A stretch of DNA of 64,000 nucleotides from Diplonema papillatum (lineage: Eukaryota; Euglenozoa; Diplonemea; Diplonemida; Diplonemidae), in NCBI GenBank assembly GCA_030068145.1, contig JAPJBO010000118.1:248001-312000 (forward strand), in the 5' to 3' direction. Under the pieces are notes generated by a model, which saw nothing but the letters and a program-made list of their open reading frames with translations, did no database searches and was not told where the DNA came from. Position 1 is the stretch's first letter. Every line of letters starts with the position of its first letter. Positions 49,391 to 59,850 of this stretch are shown here, in pieces. The position numbers were made by a program, and so were the translations under genes.

Positions 49391-49900
49391 ACGTCGTCGT
49401 CTTCAAATACTCGAACATCGCCCGGGCCAGCTGCTTCTGCACCGCATCACGGCTTTGCTCGCCGGACTGGTCGAGTGCCTTCTTCTCCCGCTTCGCTGGG
49501 CGGGCGTACTTCAGCTCGATGCTTTCATAGTTGATCCGCGGCTTGTCTTCGTAGCTGCGCAGGTAGCTCCCACCTCAAGGGAAAAGGCTCCCAAGCCTGC
49601 AGGTTGTTAGATTTGTTGTAAAGCAGTTCGTGTTTGATACTCAGGATTCAGCAGCCGTTTCGGCAGACAGGACTGACAGGTACAGTTAGTAGTAATATGA
49701 GGGGTGGTAGGAGTAGGATAGAGTCCAGATTGACAATTCTGTGCTCTGAGGTAGGCCAAGGACTTGACCAGCGCATCATGTCTTCGTTCGTTTTGGGTGC
49801 TTCTGCACTGCGTCGCGGCTTCGCTCGCCGGACTGGTCGAGCCTTCTTCTCCCGCTTCGCTGGGCCGGCGTCGATGCTTGCATAGTTGATCCGCTTGTCG
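49391..49900 (-). pseudogene. Two partial duplicates of the 5' part of AMPK-gamma exon 2
   Basis: Bases 49391-49640 repeat about 48362-48620 almost exactly: codons for FEYLKTKT back to the exon start, then intron. The base change at the acceptor removes the second AG. Bases 49770-49900 are a more diverged copy with internal losses. Both are in the gene's orientation and upstream of it. Confidence 0.8.
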
Positions 49901-50496
49901 TTAGGAATTGGAAGCTAGCTTCTGGCCTCATCGCACTCGGTCTCGGCTTAAGTTTTCGGTCATTGCACTCAGAATTGCTTGGGTAATCGAGTTCGCCACG
50001 CCATCCGAAAGAATCATTATCGGAAAGGGAAGGAAGGAGAGAAGTTAGACAGAACCCTGAGAACTTGCTAACTAGCGAATGGGATAGAGTGTGCCTGTTG
50101 ACCACGTCAATGGGCCAACCAGGCGAGATCGCACGGGGGCAAGGGAGGGTGGGAAGAAGTATTCAGTCTTAGAAGACCCGCCTCAACCCACCCGAATTCT
50201 CCTGTTGTAGGCTCGGGTGGTGTGATCATTCTGCCCTGCGCTTGGCTCCACTTCCTGCCGTATACTAAAGTATTAGAACGCCAGAAATCAATGACCCCAT
50301 ACCGGTTCTTGCAGGCTGCTTGTCCGCGCGCCGCCTATAGCGATGGGAACGGATGTTTCGGGTTCGCGCCTGTGTGATAAATAAGGTCAGGGTGAAGAGT
50401 GCTGTTGCGCACAGGTTGCGGGGAGTTTCTGCTCTTCGTGGTGTCTGACGAGAACTGCCGAGAAGAAAGGGGGTAAGCATGGGTCAAGGCAAAACA
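49901..50496. other. Intron or intergenic
   Basis: No gene or repeat recognised. Confidence 0.4.
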
Positions 50497-50715
50497 GTGG
50501 TGTCACCTGTGAGGCTGGTGGTAGTCTTACAGGTGTCACCTGTGAGGCTGGTGGTAGTCTCTCGGGTGTCACCTGTGAGGCTGGTGGTAGTCTCACATCA
50601 CCTGTGAGGCTGGTGGTAGTCTTACTGGTGTCACCTGTGAGACTGGTGGTAGTCTCACATAGTCTCACATCACCTGTGAGGCTGGTGGTAGTCTCACAGG
50701 TGCCACCTGTGGGTT
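50497..50715. repeat. Tandem repeat, unit about 33 bp, 6-7 copies
   Basis: The unit is TCACCTGTGAGGCTGGTGGT plus AGTCTCACAGGTG with length changes. It would lie in intron 1 of the AMPK-gamma-like gene if exon 1 is right. Confidence 0.85.
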
Positions 50716-51061
50716 TTAAAGTCTTCGGATGACCTTCGTCGTTATGGGAAGATATCCTTGTGTCGTAAGAGTGGTGGGTACACGAGGTGAGAAGATCGGT
50801 GGGTACCTTAGTTGTGTTGGTCATTGGTGGTTTCGGCTTGTCCACATACCTTACTTACGGTAGGCCCTCCGCAGTAGGTGACTGTCTGTCTTGGTACCGT
50901 ATGACCGTCTCTTTTCTTTGGTACCTCGCAATGGAATGAAATTAACCAAAACATACCTCGGATCCGACATGATGAAGTCAGGAAAAGCACCCCGACGTGA
51001 GTGGACAGCGTCGCTTCTTAGAAGGCGCCCCCGCTGTATGACCTTCTTTCGTTTCTCTTAC

Positions 51062-51173
51062 TTTTCCCCCAGTCCCGCCCGCCGCCGCCTGCGAGTCTTT
51101 GCTTCCGTGTGCTGGGGGGTTGACGCCGACAAGTTGATGAGATCCCCCGGCTGGTCACGACAGCACTGGCCAT
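51062..51173 (-). CDS. Possible exon 1 of the AMPK-gamma-like gene
   Basis: ATG at 51173 opens MASAVVTSRGISSTCRRQPP and on to GGGGRDWGK plus one base, ending at the donor GTAAGA in phase 1. That matches the acceptor at 48559, and the junction would read DWGK-R-AFSLGGGSYL. The stretch is GC-rich like the other host exons. The 2.5-kb intron holds satellites and partial copies. The assignment rests on phase, strand and composition only. Confidence 0.35.
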
Positions 51174-51292
51174 GCTAGGTCGGGGGGTTTTGTGAACCAA
51201 AGTGTGGGTCGAATAGTGTTCGAAAGCAGAACCCCACACACCAAAAAAAAACGATCAAATATACACCAATAACCTCATGTAATCACCACCTT

Positions 51293-51845
51293 TAAGTGCA
51301 CGCAGAGCATTGAGTTCTGTAAAGTGCAAGTGCCATCAAGGCAGGCGAGCACTGTTCACGGGCTAGTGTTAATTCATGACGTCGTCCGTCGGGAGAGTCA
51401 ACGATGATGAGGATCGAGGTCAAACTGGTCATTTCCAAGTCAAGTTCTGTTACCGCCCGCTTTCGCGGTGCGGACTTCGTTTTGGCTGGCCTACAGTAGA
51501 GCATCTTGCAGTAGCATGTGGGGCACATCTGCTACTACTTGTTAAAAGAAAGGCCAGGCTCCTCTAAGAGGGACCTATCGTGGCATCGTAGTATGCTGGT
51601 CTATGCCTAGCTCAGTACTCGCTTGCCTTGATGGCACTTTCACTTTACAGAGCTCAATGTTTCCGGGTCGGTGGCGGGGGGAAGCTGCCAGACATTGCAT
51701 TTCCTGGTCGTGCGTCGTGTTGTTCGCGGCCTGCCGCGATCGCTTCGATCTTCGTGGCTTCCCTGTCGGGGGATGCGGGCTTCGAGGACTCCTGCAGGGG
51801 TCGCTTCCGCCCCCTTCTGGGAGGCGCGTTTTGAGCTCGCCGGCT
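51293..51845. repeat. Dispersed repeat R6, copy 2, with inverted ends
   Basis: Bases 51450-51832 match R6 copy 1. In addition 51303-51358 (TTCTGTAAAGTGCAAGTGCC, ATCAAGGCAGGCGAGCACTG) is the inverse of 51612-51662, so the copy can fold back on itself. A third piece lies at 52860-52910. Confidence 0.7.
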
Positions 51846-51995
51846 GGCGTGCGAGGAAGGGTTCTTTGAGGGGGGATGGTATGATATGGGGTTGGCGAGC
51901 TCGTCAGGGCGCGTCTTTGAGCTCGTCGGCTGGCGCGCGAGGAAATACTCGACGTAGCTGCTTCGACTCCGAATGGAAGGGAAATATAGAGGTAC

Positions 51996-52286
51996 CTACC
52001 ACCCCCCGTGTTTAAGATCGCGCCCTCCCCCCCCCCGTGTATAAGATCGGTTTTTTTGAGAAATGAGGGCGATCTTATACACGGGGGGGGAGTGGGGTGG
52101 GGTCCCGCGCAGCGGAAAAACTTTTTTTTGGGCGTTTTTACTGTGAGGGGGGGTTCAAGGCCCCGCGCAGCGGAAAAAAAATTTTGGGGTGGTTTTTGTC
52201 CCCCCCCGTGTATAAGATCGGTTTTTTTGGGGGGCGATCTTAAACACGGAAAAACGCGATCTTAAACACGGGGGGGGGGTAGGTAA
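51996..52286. mobile_element. MITE with ACCCCCCGTGTTTAAGATCGCG ends and nested copies
   Basis: The left end TACCTACC-C(n)GTGTTTAAGATCGCG and the right end CGCGATCTTAAACACG-G(n)GGTAGGTA are inverted repeats. Inside are further pairs of CCCCGTGTATAAGATCGG and CGATCTTATACACGGGG, as if elements of one family had inserted into each other. No ORF. Confidence 0.65.
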
Positions 52287-54488
52287 GGGGCAAATACAAT
52301 ACAAACACAATCTGATTTGTTCTTCGCTTACACCACCGTGTGTTGCAGTGGTTTTCTCACTCAGGACTTTTGACCTGTTGTGTGTGTGTGTGGTTTGTCG
52401 TGTAGGGGTAGACCCGCATGACCTCACGTCCGTTCAACACGTGGTTCGGTAGTTAAAGCACTTGGGATCCCTTCTGTTCTTTGTCGGGCAGCATCGTCGA
52501 GCATTTCCTTTCAAGCTGGCGCTTATGTAAAAAATGTCGTTGCAGCTGTTTCAATGGGTGGTCCGGGGAGGACTGCTCGGCGTTCGATGCTGGGGTTTTT
52601 AGAGTTATAGTTCGCTTGATAATCCGGGATTTTAGAGTCTCCGGGTGACCCTTCGTCGAATGGGTTCTTTTAAAGCTAATACGTATGGCTTCTTTCGGGT
52701 ACACGTAACTTGCTCGCTTGGCGAGTCAGGTTCGAAACAATTTGTGACCGACACCAAGTTCTCGCCAGGATAGGTGAGTGTTCTTGGGCTCCCCACGTCT
52801 TACAAGTTGAGCATTGAGTTATTTTAAGTACATGAACCACATGGATTAGCATGCACTGTGAGTTCTTTAAAGTGCAAGTACCATCAAGGCAGGCGAGCAC
52901 TAGTCTTACAAGTTGAGCAGGAGATGTCCTGGAAACCGTACCGGTTTTTGCGGGGAGTTCTTGCGATCGGTGCGGAGAAGGCAAGTTTGGGTTTCCGGCG
53001 GTCTGGCGTGCGAGGAAGGGTTTGTTTGCATGGTTGTGTCTCTCCCGGTCTGGCCTCGAGTACGCTTTTGTTTTTGTGTTTCCGACGATCCGAATGGACG
53101 TACAGATTTTTTTTTGTGTTTCTGGCAATCCTGTTGTAGAGGTCGGCATTTTCCGACTTTTTATTTGCTTGTTCGTGAATCTTGGCTTAGTCCACGACGC
53201 ATGGCCCAATTGTTTCGGACCAAAATCCTGGCTTTATCCTACGGCTGCAGTTTTTCGGCTCGGTTTTTCTCCCCTGAGGGGGGATGATGTTCCCCGTTGA
53301 TGACGTCTTGGGCGACGGTGATGATGATGGTGAGGGCGCGGAGGACAACTCCGAGGTCGGGGTTGGTGAGCTGGTGAGGTCCAGCGCCGCTTGCCGCGTC
53401 GCTGCCTTCTTGGCCGGGAGCTTCGGCCTCCGGTGGGTGGTCGCAGTGTAGTAGTAGTAGTTTGAACTTGTTATGCAGACGATAGACTGCACAAGCCGCT
53501 ACAGACTACCTCTTTGCACGCGTCGTGTCATGCTTCGGTCGCTTCTTGCCCCGCGTACTGTTTGTCTCCGGTGAGCGCTTCACGTCCGATGTGCAGTTTG
53601 ATGACGAGGAATCACCAGATGGTTCGGCACACTTCCTTTTCGTGTCGAGGCTTATCGAAGCCCAGAGTTTAGCGTCCTGGTGGCTGTGCCCGCATCCGGC
53701 CCAGAAAAGCATACAAAGGCAACCCCCCCCCCCGCTCTTTACCTCGAGCTGCAGGCTTCTTTTAAAGTGCAGGTTCACTTATAGATCCGGGCGGGTTATA
53801 GTCTCCGGGTGACCATTGTCGAAAAAGATTCCTAAGGTATCGTAAGTTAGTGTGCGTATCGTATCTGCGGCAGTGGCAGTACGTGTGCTTGTTCGTGTGT
53901 CTTTGTTGCCTGTTGCCGACTATTCGACTTAGATTGGCGCGCTTTTCTGTAGGTTCGAACGGTTCACACGTGCAACATGAAGACGAAGAACCTCGTGCTC
54001 CTCCTCATGTCATTTCGCAACCGACAGAGTGCCGGGTGGCTGGTACGGCTGAAAAAAGAGGTGGAAGAAAGCAAGAACACGAATCATTACTTCGATTTCT
54101 TTTCTTTTTTTTTTTTTTTTGCTTCTATGAGTAGACGAATGGGTGGGGGGGGGGGGGGGGGGGGGCTGTGGATGGGTGAGAACAGGATATCTTCAAACGG
54201 TTCCGAATCTCATGACGCCGGGTGAATTAAAACTTCTTTCTTGGAAGCCCCGTTTGTCGCTGGAAACGGATAAGCTACGGATCCGGAGACCCACCCCCCG
54301 CAGGGGAGCAGCTGCCGTCCGCGGATAAAGTAAAGCGACAACAAGAGTGGTGGCATTTCATTGTTGCGGGCCTCCCCACCTATTCTACACCTCTTCTGCC
54401 ATTTCACGAAGCCAGACTAGAGTCAAACTCAACAGGAGGAGGAAGAGTCACTGCACGCGGAAAGAAGTCTCTTTACGCGGGGATTTTT
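52287..54488. other. Intergenic with R4, R6 pieces and simple sequence
   Basis: R4 copies lie at 52590-52680 and 53757-53830, an R6 piece at 52860-52910, and poly-G at 54148-54166. A GC-rich stretch at 53300-53450 could encode HRRPKLPAKKAATRQAALDL on the minus strand, but no splice-site or family support was found. Confidence 0.45.
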
Positions 54489-54606
54489 CCCCCCCCGACG
54501 ACAACCGGTGTCAGACTAGCCTACCCGAAAGCAGTTGATTTCTTTAGGCGGGTTTACTCTACCGGCGGAAGTTGTTTGGAATAGCGTTCTTTTTTTTTTT
54601 TTTTTT
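54489..54606 (-). repeat. SINE-like repeat R5
   Basis: CGACGACAACCGGTGTCAGA, CTAGCCTACCCGAAAGCAGT and GGCGGAAGTTGTTTGGAATA, followed by a poly-T run at 54588-54606. Confidence 0.6.
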
Positions 54607-55169
54607 CCCCTTTGCTTCAGGGCCTTATATATAAAAAGTACTCCCCCGTAACTGTCCATAAGTTGCTCGGAGTAACTAAAAATCCCAGTTGCGGCACAAC
54701 TGCACGTTTATGTACCCGACAGGGTGCACCTCATTTGTGGTTGTCACTACTGTCCACCACAGAGACTGTCCTTCGGGAAGCAAAAGAGCCATGCGAAGAA
54801 GGCGAGTGTTGGGGTAGTGCCGGGATCATTCAAGAACACTTGGCAGTAATCTGCAACAGCAGGGCGGACCCGCGGTCTTCGCTTTCTTGGCAACACGTCA
54901 TGAAACAATACACAAGCCAGAAATACCAGCGCCGCAGGCGCGGAAATTTTTTTCAAGCTATTGGGCCAGTCGCAGGTTCCAAAATTGAGGCTGTACGTTG
55001 CTTCAACGATGATCCAAAAGTGCAGTAACCGGTGCTGTGTACTGCTAGTGTGACTGCTGTACTGTAGCACTACTACTGGGCCCCTCAGCCGGGGCATTCT
55101 GTGCTTTTTTTTTTTTTGGTTGCTCGGACTTGGTCCGAGCACCAGACCCATATATAAGCCACTGCTTTG
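54607..55169. other. Intergenic, one GCGCC hairpin at 54929-54941
   Basis: Holds the first of four GCGCCGCAGGCGCGGAAATT words and a poly-T run at 55106-55118. No gene. Confidence 0.5.
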
Positions 55170-55177
55170 CTTCAGTC

Positions 55178-56738
55178 CAGGGGTCTTTAAAAGTTTGGGG
55201 GTTGGAGCGGAAAACCCGGTGTCAGCCAAAAACCCGGTGTAAGGTCAATTTTTTTTTTTTTTCCAACACTTGGGCAGCAGGGATGCCTTGGGACGAAAAT
55301 CTACGCTCTAAACCGGGGTTTTGGGGAGTCACACGGCATTCAGCGGTGACCCTACTGTAGCCCGACCCGCACAGTAGGCTGTCTTGACGCTTCGGGTGGG
55401 GGGCGACCTGCCCGCGCAGCGATATATTTTGTGGTGGTGAGCCACCTTTTGGCTTCTGCGTGCGTGTGCCGCCTCTGGTGCACGATTGAACCAGCGTTAA
55501 ACTCCGGAACACCGATCCAGCAACTCTTTTTGTGGCGGTTTTGTGTTTCTTAAAGGAGCCCTGCGCCGCAGGCGCGGAAACTTTTAAACGGTCGCACTTA
55601 CGGATCAAAGCAGATGGGCAGTAGGGTGGCTCGTCACAACTAGGTTGGCTCACATGTCAATTAAACCTGCGCCGCAGGCGCGGAAATTTTGACGGTCGCA
55701 CTTACAGCTAAACAGATGGACGGAAACACGTTGGTTGTTCACCGGCTGCAGCAGGTTTTCGTCCTGCACAACGCCCCTGCATTGCCTGCCACGGTGGAAC
55801 ACTGTGAACAGAATGAGCAAATAATGCGGTAGCCCCATTACAAAAGATACTCAGCCAAAATACCTGCGCCGCAGGCGCGGAAATTTTTTGGCGCCTTTCT
55901 GGCCAGCCAGCTAACCTGATGGAAAAAATCTTCTCATAGCAGAAACCACCGGCGGAAATTTCTTTCACGGAAAACTGTTTTGCGATCTTCGTACTTATGC
56001 CACGAGAAATTTCCACCGATGGATTCCGTTAGAAAACATTTCCACCAACAATTTCTGTTAGAAAAGTTTTGCGCCAAGCTTCCCGTGAAAGAAATTTCCG
56101 CCGCTGGTTTCTGCCATGAGAAAATTTCCATCAGTTTTCTGTCGTGAGAAAGTTTCCACCAACAGTATTCCACAAAGAAATTTCCGCCAGTAGTTTCCAC
56201 GAGAACATTTCCACCAGGTTTCCACCATGAGAGAAATTTCCGCCAGTAGCTTTCGCCTCGAGAAAATTTCCACCAGTTTTCTGTCACGAGAGAAATTTCC
56301 ACCACCAGTTTCCCACGAAACAAAATTTCCGCCAGTAGTTTTCACGAGAACATTTCCATCATCGGTTTCCGTCACGAGAGAAATTTCCGTCAGTAGTTTC
56401 CGCCACGAGAAAATTTCCATCAGTTTTCTGTCGTGAGAAAAATTTACACCACAACAGTATTCCACAAAAGAAATTTCCGCCAGTAGTTTCCACGAGAAAA
56501 TTTCCATCAGTTTTCTGTCGTGAGAAAATTTTCCACCACCAGTTTCCCTTCCCACGAAAGAAATTTCCGCCGGTAGTTTCCACGAGAAAATTTCCAGCCT
56601 ACACAGGGACAAAACAGAAATCTGGAAATTTTTTTTCCCCAAAAAATTTCTGACTTTTTTTTTTTTCCCCTCTTTTTTTGACACACCGGGTTTTCCCGGT
56701 GTCTGACACCGGGACACCGGGTTTTTAGAGTCCCCTGC
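55178..56738. mobile_element. Non-autonomous hAT element, 1561 bp, with 8-bp target duplication
   Basis: Left end CAGGGGTCTTTAAAAG. The right end read inward is CAGGGGACTCTAAAAA, 13 of 16 bases equal. The flanks CTTCAGTC (55170-55177) and CTTTAGTC (56739-56746) are an 8-bp duplication with one difference. CAGGG ends plus an 8-bp duplication define hAT. The interior has no transposase. It holds three of the GCGCC hairpin words, a pair of GGTCGCACTTAC units, and at 55940-56600 about ten copies of AGAAATTTCCGCCAGTAGTT and TCCACGAGAAAATTTCCA-type units. Subterminal ACACCGGG words lie at the right end and AACCCGGTGTC words at the left. Confidence 0.85.
55563..55878. repeat. Three GCGCC-GCA-GGCGC hairpin words
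   Basis: GCGCCGCAGGCGC followed by GGAAA(T/C)TTTT occurs at 55563-55575, 55669-55681 and 55866-55878, and once outside the hAT element at 54929-54941. Each folds as a 5-bp stem with a GCA loop. Confidence 0.75.
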
Positions 56739-56746
56739 TTTAGTCC

Positions 56747-57306
56747 CGTTGGCTACCCTATGTCCACTATCCTTTCTGCCTTCTTTTCCGAAAGTCGTCG
56801 TTTCCCTGTCGATACTTCCACTCACAAACAACACAAGCAAGATCTAATCAAGGTATCTCAGTATCATGGCAGTTGGTTTGGTGTGGTCGGTGGGCCAGTT
56901 CCCCGTAGTTCCCCCGTAGTTCAACATGGGGGGGGGGTGTCTTTTTTTTTTTCGTTTCTTGTTTTTTTGCCGAACGCTTCAGGGATGCAGCTTTGGGTCC
57001 TGGAGAGCGTTTCTAAGCTACTTTGCACTTTTTCGTCACAAAATAAGGACAGTTTCGGGGTATTCGAGCGGATCAAAATCAAAGACCCCAGGAGACAAGC
57101 CACCTGGTCCAGGCCAAAATCGGTGAATTTCGATGGGTAATTCCTTTGTGGCGACCACTTTCTGCAGTCGGCCCTGGCGAAGGGGGGGCGGAAGAGCTAC
57201 AAAGGTGCAGTATTACGGCCCCAACTTGCGCAGAGCGCCATGTGCTATGCGTGCCCCGAAGAGGAAGGAATAGGATGAGAAGGAAGGACAGACTGGGAGT
57301 CACGGT
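56747..57306. other. Intergenic
   Basis: No gene is recognised. The word CCCCGTAGTTCCCCCGTAGTTC at 56900 recurs at 59228. Confidence 0.4.
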
Positions 57307-57902
57307 TTGACAGGTAGTGACAGGATCAGCTGCGGTAAGGAGAGCGGGAAATGTTCTATCAGAGGCCCCGTTTCAAAGCGAGACCGGAGACCTTCGCGGC
57401 GGTCGGAGGAGAGAGGTGGTTCCGGGCGCTGCAGTATTGGCTGGATGGGATGTGCTGGTCGGTGGCGGGTGACGTCTCGATGGTGGAGCTCGCCGTCGAC
57501 TTTGAAGTGTGCACCGAACTGGATCTTCCGGGCAGTGTCGTAGCGACGACGGACGGGACACCGTTGAGCATGTGTGCGAGGGTACTCGCAAAACTTTTAA
57601 AACCCGTCGGGGATGCGCTGGAGCGAAACGGCGACGGACCGCTTCTGCCAGACAGGAAACTGGAGAAGATAGGGTCGCTGAGAACGGTGGGAGCCCCGCC
57701 GTGCCTCACGGGGTACGAGATGAGGCCGATCTTCCGTGGTGGTACGGAGACGATGGAAGTGCTCGAGACACAGCTGACGACGGCACGAGTTCAGCGGCGA
57801 GGCGTGGGGGATGGATCTTTTCCCTACGTGTGGAGGTGGAAGGGCGGAGCGTGCGGCGAGATGGGCGGTGTTCAACGCTACGGAACACGAAAAGTGGAGT
57901 GA
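57307..57902 (+). pseudogene. Retroelement ORF fragment, probably LINE-type
   Basis: A 183-codon open frame from 57351 contains WFRALQYWLDGMCW..AGDVSMVELAVDFEVCTELDLPG. The W..WL...D.S..ELA.DF...T...LP pattern is familiar from the end of reverse-transcriptase polyproteins in algal retroelements. No RT or RNase H motif is present in the fragment. Its host-like GC content leaves a host exon as an alternative. Confidence 0.35.
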
Positions 57903-59589
57903 GCGGGAGTGCCACGAGCACCAGAAAGTGAAGTGCGGCGTATGAAAGCGCCGGTGCAGCAACCGATGAACCGGACGAGCAATCGAAGAAGAAGCGAGGC
58001 ACCAAACGCGCGCCTGAGCGCGACGATCAAGTCGAGCTAAAGAGGCAAAAAAAGCATGACACATCACGTACGAAGAGATAACCGCGACACCGCAAATCGC
58101 CACAGATTATTTGCATTCTAACCCAAACTATCAGAGGCCGTCGCGGTCGAAGACGGCAACCCGAGCGAGGAGTAAGGTTGATAACCAGAGTGACAGTCAT
58201 AATGGCTGGCTGAAGGCAAGGTTGCGTTGCAGGAGGAGAAAGTGGTGCTTGGCCGAGGATAAGACGGCTATGGCCGCAGGGGCAGAGACAGTGAGTCCTT
58301 CTTGTGGGGTAGTCGCGCCTTCGCAGTCCCAGGACCTCCGCCCGCTTGCATACAGCCGTCGACTGGCCTTTCCGACGAGTTGGAATGCACCGGAGAGCTT
58401 CCGGTTTCTCCCAGAAAAGAGGAGCTGATGCAAACGCCACCTGGGCTTCTGAACGTGATTGCGGATCACCTTCTTGCCCAAACCCAAGAGGGATTGGAGT
58501 GTCGGAATGGCGCGCAAGGAGAGGCGCTGGCTTGTTTGCTTCTTTCGCTGGCGAGAGGAAGACTTCGGACACGACAAAGCCTTGGGTTCTTCGGGCTCTG
58601 CATCCTTCTGTTCCAGAGATCATAGAGCAGTTTGCCCACAACAACATTAGCCTTGAATGGCATGCTTCGGGTGACCATTGCGTGCTTGTACTGGTCCTTG
58701 AAAACAATCGCGTTAGTCGTGACGGGTGGCAGAGGCCTGATCAAGATCTGCAGGATATCTTGGACAGCCCACAGATAGTGTATGTAGTAATGGCACCACG
58801 CAATCAAGAGTCCGGTGATAGACGAAAGGATGTGCTTGAGTCCAACTTGTGTCTGCATGGAAGGGAAGCTGATAAGAAGTTACTTCTTGATAAACTGCAT
58901 GCCCTAGCAACTGAGCTTTTCCTTCAGTCCTCTGGGGAACGTTGAAAGGGGCCCGGTAGCGAGCTTTACGTAGGCTCCTGCAAGCGTGAGCCAACCGACT
59001 TCTGCGAGTCCTACGATAGCGTTCGAGTCTACTTTCCAACGAATCCTTCATGTCACGGCGCCACGAAAGCACCACCCCCGGCTCCATTTTTCAAAAGGCT
59101 TGGCCCTTCTGTGGAAAGCCCAAGCAAGAGGACCGTTTTGCTCACTCCAAAGCTCCCGGTTTGGCGCCGGTGCGTGGCGTTTGAAAAAGTCCACTACAAA
59201 AAAAAAAAGACACCCCAAGGTCAGTTCCCCGTAGTTCCCCCGTAGTTCCCCCTGGCTACACCGACCACACCATGGTTTCTTTCTTTTTTTGTGCGGTCGA
59301 CGATATACGTCGTTCTGATGTCTCACGACTTTGTTTTTCTTTGCTTGCTTTGTTTTCCTTGTGGACCTTTGGTTTCCACCTTTCTAACAAAAGCTTCTTT
59401 CTCTGGGACAATTCCCACTCACCAATCAGTTTACTCCCTTTTGCAAATAGAAATTCAGCCAGGTGGCCCATTCTGACGCTTTGTCTCCAGGCTCTTGCTT
59501 AATTATCCGTAGACATACACTTCTCATGACCTCTCGATCGCATTTGCAAAGTCGGCTAAAACTTCATTTTTTTTTCTCATTTTTTTTGC
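57903..59589. other. Intergenic, frames not recognised
   Basis: Bases 57990-58130 belong to the repeat also seen at 43340-43395 and 43685-43795. Bases 58150-59090 have moderately long frames on both strands (for example IIEQFAHNNISLEWHASGDH on +, and FKDQYKHAMVTRSMPFKANV on -). I cannot assign either to a family. Confidence 0.4.
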
Positions 59590-59850
59590 TATGAAGGTAC
59601 CAGGGAAAGCCTGCAATACGGGAGCCAATCTTCACGTGTTCGGCGGTACTGCAGAGCCAGGGGCCTACGGGTCAAGTGGCTACCGATTTCCCAAACTAAA
59701 GCATCAAGGCGTGGCGCACCTTGGGGCTTGGCGCTCGCGCTCGTCGAGACGGTCAGCCGCAGGGCAGAGCGGACGGGGTTGTAGCACTGTGCTGCCTCCG
59801 ACTCAAGCTTTGCAAACTGTGTGGTTGACCGTCACGTTCCTGGACCAGAA
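59590..59850 (+). repeat. Dispersed repeat R3
   Basis: GGTACCAGGGAAAGCCTGCA, ACGTGTTCGGCGGTACTGCA and GACGGTCAGCCGCAGGGCAG. It is the reverse complement of 11265-11517 and is followed by T-rich sequence (59855-59906). Confidence 0.75.

Noticed and set aside
58111-59087. Several 100-200-codon frames on both strands
   Set aside because: No family features, splice-site support or codon bias like the host exons. Left as unassigned.
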